From: Selaginella moellendorffii
Lineage: Eukaryota; Streptophyta; Lycopodiopsida; Selaginellales; Selaginellaceae
Direction of reading: 5' to 3'
Length of the DNA: 64,000 nt
NCBI RefSeq assembly: GCF_000143415.4
Contig: NW_003314283.1
Coordinates: 96,232-160,231, forward strand
Under the pieces are notes generated by a model. It ran no database searches and was not told the origin of the DNA. It saw only the letters and a list, made by a program, of their open reading frames with translations. Positions 47,400 through 57,966 of this stretch are shown one piece after another; within the stretch, counting starts at the first letter, position 1; every line of letters starts with the position of its first letter. The position numbers were made by a program, and so were the translations under genes.

Positions 47400-48360
47400 A
47401 TCGCCACATCGCTTGCTTCAACAAATGCAGCAAAGCTCTTGGATCTCCTTCACTGTTTCAAGGACATATTTGCTTGGGACTACAACTAACTTCTAGGAGG
47501 TCCCATGGACACAATCATGCACAGTATTGTGCCTTCAGAGTCAGCTAAACCAGTCCATCAAAAGATGTGGCATTTCAACCCAACAGCTCACTTAGAGATG
47601 AAGTTGGAGATCGAGTGACTTCTGGCAGCCGGCTTTATTTACCCTTTGGAGAGCTCAGACTGGGTGGCCAATCTCGTCCTTGCATGCAAGGCAAATGGAA
47701 AACTCCGCCTCTGCATTGACTTTCGAGACTTGAATAAGGCAACTGTGAAAGATCACTTTCCCACTCCATTTATTGATGTGATTGTGGATGAGATGGCTGG
47801 ACACCATTACTACTTTTTCATGGATGGCTTTTTAGGGTACAATTAGATCTTCATTCATCCCAATTATCGAGATCTTATGGCCTTCTGAACACCTTGGGGC
47901 ATCTTTTCTTTCAATGTCCTCTTGTTTGGCTTGTGTAACGCTGAAGCTACTTTTCAACGCTTTATGACCCACGCCTTTCACAACTTGATTGGAGGTGCCT
48001 TGAGGGTGTATATGGATGATCTGTGCATGACCTTTGACTCCTTCGAGGACCACCTTGTGTACTTGGAGCAGATCTTCACTCGCTGCTGACAACACAAGTT
48101 TTCATTGAACCCGGCAAAGTATAAATTTGGGGTGACTGAAGGCCAATTTCTAGGCTTTGATGTCTCATAGGATGGGATCAAGCCCCAGATAGCTAAGGCT
48201 CAGGAGATTATGGATCGGAACCCACCAACCAATATGAAGCAGCTTCGCAGCTTCCTCAGGCAAATGGGTTTCTTTCACCGTTTCCTTCACAACTATGCTG
48301 CACGTTCACGGCCTTTGATAGCTCTACTACAACACAACGTTCCATTTGTCTAGGGTGAGT
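47400..48360 (+). pseudogene. gypsy reverse transcriptase remnant
   Basis: RT can be read nearly end to end in one frame: LLHCFKDIFAWDYN (about 47443-47487), FIYPLESSDW, RLCIDFRDLNKAT, DHFPTPF, VDEMAGHHYYFFMD (about 47788), FGLCNAEATFQRFM, the active site YMDD (about 48010-48021), FSLNPAKYKF and the thumb block RSFLRQMGFFHRFL. Stops are mostly TAG and TGA at positions where Gln or Arg fit the family. It is related to the copy at 29.7 kb. Confidence 0.85.
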
Positions 48361-48409
48361 CTTTGAATCACTGAAGTAGTCACTCTGCACGGCTCTGGTA
48401 CTCCAGCCA

Positions 48410-48830
48410 CTAGAACGACAACTTCCTTTCGAAATTTACATCACGATGGGTACAAAAGCTTTTAGAGTATGCCTATGCAAAGGTTCACAGCCTAGCAACC
48501 CACCACATGCAACATATTATACCTCACATTCATTCAAGAAGACTAAGAAGAAGTACGTGGATGCGGAAAAAGAAGCAATGGCTGTTGTTTACACCTTGGA
48601 CCGATTTTGTCACTTTTTCGCTAGAGCTTGTATCCATTTCCATGTCTATTTTAATGTGCTGACCTTTCTTTTACAGCAACTAGTTCATAGTCCTCGTACT
48701 TTATCTTGGATTGTGACCATCCAAGAGTTCCAGCCAACTTTTCACATGTGGCGGAAGTGTGTGATGGATCTGAGCGAGTTCCTGGTTGTTGAAGTTACTT
48801 CCTTTGTGGTCCCAACAGCATTATAAGACA
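48410..48830 (+). pseudogene. gypsy RNase H (retroviral-type) remnant
   Basis: Following RT after a frame change, ITMGTKAFRVCLCKGSQP, ATYYTSHSFKKTKKKYVDAE, KEAMAVVYTLDRFCHFF and SWIVTIQEFQPTF match the RT-linked RNase H of Ty3/gypsy elements. In the usual motif FRHYL...F.VYTDH the Asp region has decayed. This is the standard second half of pol. Confidence 0.7.
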
Positions 48831-48929
48831 TTGCAGTGTACCTAGATTCAGGTCAGTTCCTAGCAGATTCCTCACCAGTAAAACAAAAGGCATTGGAGAT
48901 CCGAGCATGGGTTTTGCCTTCTCAACAGA

Positions 48930-49462
48930 CACCTTTATAGGAGGACTTCTTAGGAATTTTTGTTGCAGTGTATGGGTGAACATGAAGTCCCTGAGCTCCT
49001 TTGTGCTTTCCACTCTTGTACAGGGCATTTCTTGGGATGGGTCACAGCACAGCTCCTCTTGCGCCATGGCTACTTTTGGCCTCGGATTCACTAGGATAGC
49101 TTGCCATGTGAGCAGTGCCAACAATTCAACCTCTGGAGCCATGTTCCATGTCTTCCATTCTAGCTCATCACTTCTCTGGGTCCCTTTTTCCAGTGAAGAC
49201 TTGACTTCGTCGGCTCGATCAACCCACCGAGCTCAAAAGGACAGTGATACATCATCGTGGCGACGAACTATTTCATGAAATGGGTTGAGGCCACCCCTCT
49301 ATGATAGGCAGATCAACAGTCTATAGAAAAGTTTGTCTACAAATACATTATTTGCTGATTTAGAATTCCTGTCATTTTGATTTCCAATCGTGGCAATGGC
49401 TTCCTTAGACAGGTGATGCAGGATCTTCTCCAACAGCTGCAGGTCACCGACTCATCTTCTGA
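48930..49462 (+). pseudogene. gypsy integrase remnant, 3' truncated
   Basis: In the frame reading HGYFWPRIH...CEQCQQFN (about 49060-49125) the His/Cys zinc region is seen. LDFVGSINPPSSKG (about 49200-49240) carries the first catalytic Asp, then NYFMKWVEATPL and IPVILISNRGNGF (about 49365-49400), with Asn for the second Asp. Several stops occur, and at about 49462 the sequence switches to LARD interior. Confidence 0.7.
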
Positions 49463-52400
49463 GCATACCCCCAACTCCTTGGGTTTGTTCCAACATTTAT
49501 AAAAAGTAGTTTCGGCTACCATTTCAAGGACTTGTGTCCTCATCCGTATTTGACCTCTCACTATCATTAATTTTGGTCTCAAATTCATGAGCACCAGCCT
49601 CAACTATATAAAGGTAATCTTATGACTTGTTTTGGAGTCTTTATCTTTCTTGTAATCCCAACTATAGTTGTTTATCTTAACTACATTAGCCAATTTGCTA
49701 AGTTAAATGCTCATCTGGATCACATCCTTAACTCCCAAGATCCCAAAGTTTTTCCCTTATTGGCCCTTTTCTATACACCACCTTGCCTACAAGTTCACAC
49801 ATGAACTGTAGTGAAGTGCTATGTCTTCCTGACCTACTATTCTTTAAGGATAGGCTCACTCCTAAGACCTTTCGATGCCAACACCAGTGGTGATATACTT
49901 GAACACCAATAAAAGTCGGACTAAAGAATAACTTTAATACGAAATTGTAAACGACTAATTTTTTAATTCTACTTTAGTCATTTAACCACAACTCCAACCA
50001 CTTGGAGGAGTCTCATTCACAACCTCCATAAGTTCAATTCAGGACTTGGGGCTTGCTAGCCCTGAGAATGGCATCCATACCACTCGACCGTTGCACTTGG
50101 TCCAAATGCTCCACGTGTATAATCCCATGACCGACACGCAAAGGTACCATTAACATATCAGCCCGTTATGCTAAGCGCATGCCTATTCACCTTTACCGCA
50201 CTAATGGTCCAATACCACCTACATCACAGTCTCGTTGCTCAAAGACCGGGTCATCCGTCCATGAGTGGTCCTCCCAAATCCACTTCTTAACATCTTTAGG
50301 ATGCCAGTAGACATGGGGAACAACCTTCCCCAATATCCCTTTTTCAGTCCCTACCAAGTCTTTTTCTGTCTATAGCCATGTTCGCCAACACTGCCACTGG
50401 ATCAAGGCCCATAAGCCCGGCCACTAAGTCCCACTGTCCTTTGGGACTTCCTCACCATGTAACTGTATCCTTAGTCACTACACTAGAGGATTACTCCTCT
50501 TCCTTTCTATAGTCTGGGACTTTGGGACAACATTTCAGAACACAGTTGTAGCGTACATGGTTTTTACCCTTTATCCTATGGTGATTTACCATAGGATAAC
50601 ACCACGAAGCGGAACCTAAACCCTCTTTGTGCCACATGACAGATGCCACATATCACATGCCATGTGTCCAAAGGAATATGGTGTGGAACCCGAGGTTCAG
50701 GGCCTTGGGCCATTGAACGAAGGAACGTTGCCAAACTCCCAAGCGTGGAGCCAAGGAGTGATGAAACTGAACCACGGAGCAACTCCCGAGCATAAAGCCC
50801 AAGGAGCGAAGGGATAGGAGCACGGAGCGACTTGGAACAGTCCTAGAGTATCCAACATCCCAATGCCAGGGCTTGCACACAAAATGGAGCCAAATGGAGT
50901 CTGAGGCTATTTTAGCATACCAGTGGCCTAACGTGAGGATATGGGTACTCCACCAGCTAGCATGGTGTGAAGCTCGGGCTTAAACCCAAGCCGAAAGCAG
51001 AACAAGGACAGGCACGCAAACAGGAGCTAGACTATGCCTTAGGTTGGTTAGCCATGCCCAACCTACCCATTATCCCTACTATACATTTGGAACCCCATAC
51101 ACCCCCCCCCCCCCCCCTTGAGGAACACACACTTTGGGCTTTCACCCCAAGCCTCCTTTAATATCAAGAGTTAGTTTCTGGGATAAGCTTGAAACTTACT
51201 AAATATAGAATGGCACTAAATTGTGAATTTAGACACGGGACGAACACCATTGTGTTTAGGCCAATCTCTACATTCCGTAGATATGCTAAATGAGCAAATC
51301 TGAACACTTTCCATAAATAGTATTTGGGATTGAAATGAGACTAACACAAAGGGCATGATAGAGAGGGTGTTTGGCAAACATGGTAAGCTATCATCCAGCG
51401 ATATTGAGGGACTAATCTCAATACATGAGGGTTTTTGTCAAGCCAATGCAAGACAGAGCAAAAGAGAACTAAAAGCCATGCCGAGTATGCTCAGCTAGAA
51501 ACACATAGGAGTTCCTACCTTATGTCCATTTGACTAAGTACAGGTGCTAAGCCCAATTTACTAACACTTGAACAAGAGGGGCTGATAAAGGGAATTAGCA
51601 ATACCGACCTTCTGCCATCATGGCAGTAAGGAAAGAGTGTTCGTAAAGATTAGCTGACAAGTAATTTTTTATACCCGAAGTCACATTTGCAACAACCATG
51701 GCCCTACGCAAGCCTCATGGGTACTTTCTCCACCTTCCGCCTTTGGGTGCTCTAGCCAGGGGCTTAGAGTGAGGTTTTGTTGAGCCACGCCAAGTATCCA
51801 AGTAGGTAGAGCCACTCACACTTGGACTGGGAGCATTAACCATTCGATCTCCCGGGGGAATTAGAGCCAACTCTTGAACACTTTACCAAGCTACCCCGCT
51901 TGTCTGTCTGTATTCACCCTAAACCTTGGACTTCCAAGTGTTTATCTCATCATCCAACACCTGAGTATAGCCTTCCTAGGCCAAACTAACCTTTCCTGGC
52001 CAAACTAGCTCCACTGGGGTCCAACCCCCACACTCTCCCTATTATACTTTTGGAACCCCCTACTCGGACTCAGACTTTGTCTCAATCTCAGTTTTGAACT
52101 CAGTCTCAGTCTCAGTCTCAGTCTTGGTTTCGGTTTCGGTCTCGGTCTCGGTTTCGATCTCAGTTCCATCTCGGACTCCATCTCGGGCTCCATCTCAAGT
52201 CCATCTCAGACTCCATCTTGGGTCCATCTTGGACTCCATCTCAGGTCCATCTTGAACTCCATCTAGGGTCCATCTCGGGTCCATCTCGGACTCCATCTCG
52301 GGTTCATCTCAGACTCCATCTCGGGTCCATCTCGGACTCCACCTCGAACTCCATCTCAAGTCTATCTCGGACTCCATCTTGGGTCCATCTCGGACTCCAT

Positions 52401-52696
52401 CTTGGATCCACCTCAGACTTCGTCTCGAGTCCATCTTAGGCTTCATCTTGGGTCCATCTCGGATCCTTCCATGTATCATGTGTTGATCCTTTTGTGTCCC
52501 TTTTTTAGAGACTCACTTTTTGCTCACTTCGTGCTCGTTCCTCAAGCACTTCATTAAAAGTTCCACTATTGCTCTCAACTTTTCAAGTTGGAGCTTTTAG
52601 TCTATATGTGTTACCCTCGTTTGGCTTTTGCCTCAGCCACTGCCATGTGGCACCCTTTCGCCTCCTCTTTGGGGCCTAGGGATTTTATGTTTTACA
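49463..52696 (-). mobile_element. LARD copy 3, right side: interior piece and 5' LTR, split by a solo LTR
   Basis: 49463-49945 is colinear with the LARD interior next to the primer site (compare 40318-40829). 49946-50546 plus 51695-52696 is one LARD LTR, interrupted by the family-2 solo LTR. The primer site just before 49946 is decayed (AATACGAAAT for ATACCAAGT on the plus strand). Its minisatellite is at about 52063-52470. The outer end (52696) sits inside a minus-strand gypsy RT. Outer flanks of the two copy-3 LTRs do not match (ATTAA, CTGCT), so pairing them as one element is uncertain. Confidence 0.8.
50547..51694 (-). mobile_element. Solo LTR (family 2, copy 2) nested in a LARD LTR
   Basis: 1148 bp, TG...CA ends as in copy 1 but with a single 444-bp unit. 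It interrupts the LARD LTR string that reads GGAACACCGTGGCCCTACG in copy 1: the left side ends ...ACAGT and the right side begins ACCAT, both one change from ACCGT, a decayed 5-bp target duplication. It contains a run of 16 C (51102-51117). All three G-boxes are mutated at their CpG. Confidence 0.85.
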
Positions 52697-52699
52697 CTG

Positions 52700-52960
52700 C
52701 TATGGAATTCAAAATTTCGTTTGTGAAAGGAATAGGGAACATATCTTTTTTTGTTGCATCATTTAGCTTTTTGTAATTCACACAAACTCGTAATTTGCCA
52801 TTTTTGTTAGGCACAATTATAAGTGGTGAAAGCCATTGAGCATTCTGGATTGGATATATAGATCCTACTTAAAGAAGTTTATCAATTTCTTCCTTGACTT
52901 TACCTTGGTAATTAGGATTCATTCTATAGGGCATCTACCTTTTAGACATATTTCCCAAAA
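52700..52960 (-). pseudogene. gypsy RT N-terminal part, cut by LARD insertion
   Basis: The frame reads PYRMNPNYQGKVKEEIDKLL, GSIYPIQNAQWLSPLIIVP, KNGKLRVCVNYKKLNDATKK and then PFTNEILNSIA, where it ends at the LTR. It is a typical RT finger region with two in-frame stops. The palm with the active site is missing. Confidence 0.75.
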
Positions 52961-53663
52961 GTATCTCAATACGATGCGTACAGAGTTCTAGAGGGATGCC
53001 TTTTTAAGTTGTGTAAGACCAAGTAAAAATGTCCTTGTAGTCTTTTAGTAGATTTATGATCTAATTGTGAAATTAATTTTGCAATCCTTGAGCAATTGTG
53101 ATAGTATGAAAATTATTCTTATTTGCTAAATTAATTTTCTCAAATGGCTGATCACAAGAAATATGTGAAACATAGTTTCTCTCTTGATCAATTTTATAGG
53201 TAGGACCCTCCTTTAAAGAGAAATCTCTTATAGCTAAACCAATCTCTAGTCTAAGAGCTTCTTACCTAGGTACTTCTTTGAGTATTAAATAAAGATTAAC
53301 TTCTAAAATTAGCTTAATTTTAGGGAAAGCTTCTAAGATTTATTGTTCTTGGAAATCATCTTGGCTTTCCTTCCAATCATAAGATTGAGTTTTGAAGAGT
53401 TGATCTTTCTTTTTCAACTGTATGGTGGAAATAATGGGCATAGATCTTTTTTTGTTGCCCTACTCTATACACAAGAAACCATTTATTCAGTCTTGGTTTG
53501 TGTGAGCAATTTTTAGCCAAGGTTTGCTTAATAGTGTTTTGTAGATAAAATCTTATCATGTTATGTTAAGCATGAAATAATTAGGTTTATACTTTAGGCC
53601 AACCACATTGGTTAAGACATTTCTAATAATTTCAATGGGCTTAACACTTCGGTCATCTATTAT

Positions 53664-54059
53664 TCATACATTAAATGGGGCTAGTTGAATTAGCTTTAGG
53701 CCTAATTCTTTGCAAATGCTCTCTTCTAGAATATTTACGCTTAAGCCACTATTGATGAGAGTTCTAGATAATAGATTCTTGCTAATCTTTATATCAATTG
53801 TAGGAACTTCATCATCACAATCCCCTAGCTCAATTACAATGGCTACAGATGGCATTAAAATTTCTTTTTTTTTAGGCAAAAGCTTTCTAAACAATACAGC
53901 TTTAAGGTAAGGTGCTATGGTGAGAAGTTGGCCTAAAGTGAGTGTAATTCTAGCATTTAAAATGCCTTTCACTACTTTCTTTTCATCTTTACTATCTAGC
54001 TTTAGTATAGGATTTTCCTTTTGCACTAGTGGTGAATTCATATTAGCTTGTAAATGCAT
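53664..54059 (-). pseudogene. gypsy aspartyl protease remnant
   Basis: A 131-codon open frame ends in TLINSGLSVNILEESICKEL, where functional homologues have D-[ST]-G at the first position (here Asn). The upstream part (ILMPSVAIVIELGDCDDEVPT) is like the linker before retropepsins in these elements. Confidence 0.65.
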
Positions 54060-54719
54060 AAGACTTTTTGTGTTAAAATCACCATTCTCTAAATCAACTT
54101 GTGGTTATAAACCTTGGAGTTGTTAAATAATTTTTACACTGATATTTTTCTTTTGGCACTATTAAGAGTTAGGGATGATTTTTACTTTATCATCATTCCC
54201 TTTATCTTGGCTTTCAAATTCAATTTTTCTTTATTAGGCTCTAATTATGACACAAATGCTAGGTAGTTTTTTTGTATCTAACCATTTTATCTCAACATGC
54301 CTAATTGCAAATTGTATATCCTTAGGGGGCCAACCATTCTTGCTTGATGATTTAGCTTTATGGCCTAGGATAGCGAGGAGTTTTAGCTTGATCATACTCT
54401 TTTAGCCTTTTATATTCTCTAGACATATTGTAATTTCTTGATTGATCATATTCTCTAGGCTGATTATAGTCTTTAGGCCTATTTTCTTCATGGCTAAGTG
54501 GATAATCTCAAAAATTACCCCTAGGTGAATAATCCTAATGGTCATCCTGCCTTTTAGCACACGGGTATTCATGTTTGGCATTTTGATTATCATTGTAATT
54601 ATTCTTTCTATGATAAATTCTATTGTCAAATGGATAGTTTTGCCTATGTGTTGTTTTATCAACTCAAGCTGCCTATTAGCCTCCTAATTGTTTAAATAAC
54701 ATTTTATATTCCTTAGCTG

Positions 54720-55250
54720 TATGCCTTTTTTTTCACAAATTTGGCATTTGATCAGCTAAAATTTGCATTCTTTTTTGCTAGAGCCTTCATTTTTACATTT
54801 GGTACACCAAATCCTTTGTTTGAAATTGGTTTGCAATTTGAGGCTTTTAAGATGATTGGTTTCCTTGTTTATAGGAATTATATTTTTATTTGACTTCACT
54901 ATATCTACCATGTTATATTATTTTATGAGATCTTAGTAGGTAATCATGGCTTTTTTCAAGTCATTAAAATTTATATAACCTCTCTTTATCACATGTTCAC
55001 AATAAATTTTCTTGAGGCTTTGTATATATAAGCATAAGTGGATTTTGTTTGACACTAAATTTTTACAATGATTATAACACTTGTTAAATCGAGTTGCATA
55101 TTCCTCAATTATTTCAGATTTTCCTTAATAAAATTTTAATAAAGTTTTTGCAATTCATCATAGTTTTTTCCTGGGTTTGTATAATGAAAAAAGTTTTAAA
55201 GAAAAACTGTGTTTGTTCATCAAATGTGCCAAATTTTTTGACATTATTGT
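54720..55250 (-). pseudogene. gypsy gag and paired zinc knuckle remnant
   Basis: The gag core reads EYATRFNKCYNHCKNL (about 55070-55115). Further on, WCTKCKNEGSSKKEC and CQICEKKGHTAKEY are two consecutive zinc knuckles (about 54730-54820). In the first a Ser replaces His, and in the second the last Cys has become Tyr. One TGA separates the two. Confidence 0.65.
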
Positions 55251-56485
55251 CATAGTAACAATCTTTGCCTTTGTTTTTGAGTGTATAGGGGAAAAGATTT
55301 TTTTCCTACCCATTTGTTTGATTAAGCTTAATTACTTTTATATATTGCTTAATATGTAGTTGTGGGTCTTTTTTTTTAATTCTAGAAAAGGATGGATATG
55401 TGATGATGGTGTCTACTACTGTTTTTGCAATTGCCATTATATTCATTATAATTTGATAGGAAATGCTTTATTTTGCAACTAATATAGGGGTAAGAGGGTA
55501 AGGGTTGCAAATTTAGCTTTTCTTCCTGTTATGGGGAATCATTCTAGTTGTTTTATGTTTTACTACTCTCAGCTAAAGTAAAGGCATTTTCTATGTGCCG
55601 ATGCTGCCAAAGACGAGTAGTGTATAGATTCATGAATTCTAAATGATTGCCAAAGTCATATTGGGATTTCTAATCTCCTCTTCGTTGAGGTGTACTCAAT
55701 ATGCTTTCAGCTTGCTTTCTTTCAAGCTTTTCTCTAGTTTGGTTGAGCAATGATTTAGTCTATTCTAAAGGGAGGTCAAGATTGCAAATATCATGAACAA
55801 GTGCTCTGTAATCTCATTTTAGATCTTGTGAATATTTCTTTTCAGACTACTTTCCACTCATCAAATTATGAGGGAAATGTTGTATATCCTTGTTTAGTAT
55901 AAACAATGATAATTTTATGCATAAGGATTATGCCCTCTAAAGCCTTATAGGTAAAATCAATTATTGGTCTATGCTTATATATTTCAAGGTTTATTGGTGT
56001 TGCTACTATGGCAAACTTAGTTTATTATGCCTTGTTCATGGAGTGAGTGGTATAAGGTTTTGGTATACAATATATTCCCTTTGTAGATTGGCCTATCAGT
56101 CACTCTTAAAAGCAAACACTTAATTTCCCAATTAATTTTGAAATGGGGATGACTTTCCTCTAGAGGCCAAATGTCTAAGATATTTCTTATATGAAAGTCC
56201 TAGAAAATTTTCGAGCAACAAACATTATTTTTCACAACGTATTAGTCTTACTCACTATTGTGAGACACAAAATCCCTAGGCCCCCAAAGTGGAGCTGGAA
56301 AGGGTGCCACGTGGTAGTGGCCGAAGCGAAAGCCAAACGAGCATAACACGTTTGGACTAAAAGCTCCGACTTGGAAGGTCGAGAGCGGGAGTGGAACTCC
56401 CAACCAAGTGCTCGAGGAGCAAGCGCGAGGCAACCAATAAACAAGGCTAAAAAAAGGGACACAAAAAGGACCAACACATGACCCG

Positions 56486-56935
56486 TGGAAGTGTCCAAGA
56501 TGGAGTCCGAGGTGGACCCGAGTTGGAGTCCAAGATGGACCCGAAGTGGAGTCCGAGATGGACCCGAAGTGGAGTCCAAGATGGACCCGAAGTGGAGTCC
56601 GAGATGGAGTCCGATATGGAGTCCGAGATGGACCCGAAGTGGAGTCCGAAGTGGAGTCCGAGATGGAGTCCGATATGGAGTCCGATATGGAGTCCGAGAT
56701 GGAGTCCGATATGGAGTCCGAAGTGGAGTTCGAGATGAACCCAAGATGGAGTCCGAGATGGACCCGAGATGGAGTCTGAGATGGAGTCCGAGATGGACCC
56801 GAGATGGAGTCCGAGATGGACCCGAGATGGAGTCCGAGATGGAACCGAGACCGAGACCGAGACTGAGACCGAGACCGAGTCCGAGTCCGAATCCAGGACT
56901 GAGACCGAGTCCGAGTCCGAGTCCGAATACTAATA
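56486..56935. repeat. LTR minisatellite, LARD copy 2, 5' LTR
   Basis: 12-bp units GATGGAGTCCGA, alternating with GATGGACCCGAA and AGTGGAGTCCGA, run for about 360 bp. They grade into 6-bp units GAGACC/GAGTCC towards the core. Compared with the 3' LTR array the two ends match, but the middle has a different unit order and is about 22 bp longer. Confidence 0.92.
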
Positions 56936-56942
56936 CAGGCAG

Positions 56943-57021
56943 TTGGGTGAAAGCCCAAAGCGATCGTCCCCCAGGGGGGGGGGGGCTGTGGGGGGTTCCA
57001 AAAGTATAGTAGGGAGAGTGT
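56943..57021 (+). promoter_or_regulatory. Putative LTR core promoter (G run plus TATA-like box)
   Basis: GGGTGAAAGCCCAAAGCG is followed by 12 consecutive G (56974-56985), CTGTGGGGGGTTCC and AAAAGTATAGTAGGGAGAG. The TATA-like AGTATAG stands at the U3/R side of the LTR. A recognisably related block occurs in the LTR-2 family (minus strand, 18613-18693 and 51069-51148) and in the other LARD LTRs (36046-36117, 41754-41826, 62663-62741). The function is inferred from position and conservation. Confidence 0.5.
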
Positions 57022-57950
57022 GGGGGTTGGAGCCCAGTGGAGCCAGTTTGGCCAAGAAAGGCCAGTTTGGCCCAGGAAGGCCAGACCCAGTGTTGGGTGA
57101 TGAGCTGACCACTGGGAAGTCCAAGACTAGAGTGAATACAGACCGACAAGCGGGGTAGCTTGGTGAAGTGTTCAAGAGCCGGCTCTAGTTCCCCCGGGAG
57201 ATCGACTGGCCGATGCTCCCAGTCCAAGTGTGGGTGGCACTACTTACTTGGATACCAGGCGTGGCTCAACGGAACCTCGCTCTAAGCCCATGGCTAGAGC
57301 ACCCAAGGGCGGAAGGCGGGGAGAGTACCCAGGTGGCTCGCGTAAGGCCACGGTGTTCCGAAATGTTGTCCCAAAGGCCCAAACTGTGGAAAGGAAGAGG
57401 AGCAGTCCTCTGGGGTAGTGACCAAGGACACAGTCGTGTGGTGAGGAAGTCCCAGAGGACTGTGGGACTTAGTGGTCGGGCCTGTGGGCCTCGATCCAGT
57501 GGCAGTGTTGGCAAACACGGCCAAGGGCAGAAAGGGACTTAGTGGGGACTGACAGAGGGATATTGGGGAAGGCTATTCCCCATGTCGGTGGGCATCCTAA
57601 GGATGCTAAGGAGTGGATCCGAGATGACCACTCATGGATGGTTTGTCTAGTCTTGGAGAGCCAAGACTGTGATACAAGTGGTATTGGACTACCAGTGTGG
57701 CAAAGGTGATTGGGCATGGCCTTAGCGTAATAGGCTGCCATGTCGGTGGTACTTTTGAGTGTCGGTCATGGGATCAAACATGTGGAGCACTTGGACCAAG
57801 TGCAAATGTTGAGTGGCATGGATGCCATTCTCGAGGCTAGCAAGTCCGAAGTCCTGAAATGGACTTATGGAGGTTGTGATTGAGACTCCTCCAAGTGGTC
57901 GGAGGTGTGGTTAAGTGACTAAAGTAGAATGGAAAATTTAGTCGCTTACA

Positions 57951-57966
57951 ATTTGGTATCGGAGTT
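57951..57966 (+). other. Primer binding site of LARD copy 2
   Basis: ATTTGGTATCGGAGTT directly follows the LTR's terminal CA. TGGTATC-GAG is the complement of the 3' end of initiator tRNA-Met (usual TGGTATCAGAG) with one change. It sets the element's direction as plus. Confidence 0.8.

Larger units (their letters stand above)
44430..49462 (+). mobile_element. Ty3/gypsy body: gag-PR-RNaseH-RT-RNaseH-integrase, ends lost
   Basis: A 5-kb plus-strand retroelement body without LTRs, sandwiched between minus-oriented LARD pieces. The domains can be read in order with about 30 in-frame stops and a few frame changes. An RNase H-like domain lies before RT in addition to the usual one after it. The left junction is in LARD U3 and the right junction in the LARD interior, so an insertion was followed by deletion or ectopic recombination that removed its LTRs. 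Confidence 0.85.
52697..56250 (-). mobile_element. Decayed Ty3/gypsy remnant (gag-PR-RT start), minus strand
   Basis: Minus-strand coding blocks run from high to low coordinates: gag-like core near 55200-55000, zinc knuckles near 54740-54830, protease at 53664-54059 and the beginning of RT at 52700-52960. RT breaks off exactly at the LARD LTR end; the rest is not found at the other side of that insertion. The AT-rich composition and stops show old decay. It is bounded on the right by LARD copy 2. Confidence 0.8.
56259..57950 (+). repeat. 5' LTR of LARD copy 2
   Basis: 1692 bp. U3 holds CCACGTGG (near 56308), then the minisatellite (56486-56935), the core block with a G run and TATAGTAGGG (56943-57021), and R/U5 to 57950. 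An antisense ATG frame starts at 57175. Confidence 0.92.

Noticed and set aside
48907-49278. 123-codon plus-strand frame after the gypsy RNase H
   Set aside because: It is an out-of-frame shadow; the integrase zinc region and catalytic motifs are read in another frame over the same bases.
56232-57227. 331-codon minus-strand frame, and similar long frames at 41606-42517, 61900-62580 and 36007-36502
   Set aside because: They run through the LTR minisatellite, whose 6/12-bp units contain no stop in several frames on both strands; the products are Ser/Asp, Leu/Gly or Arg/Thr repeats and the frames used after the array differ between copies.
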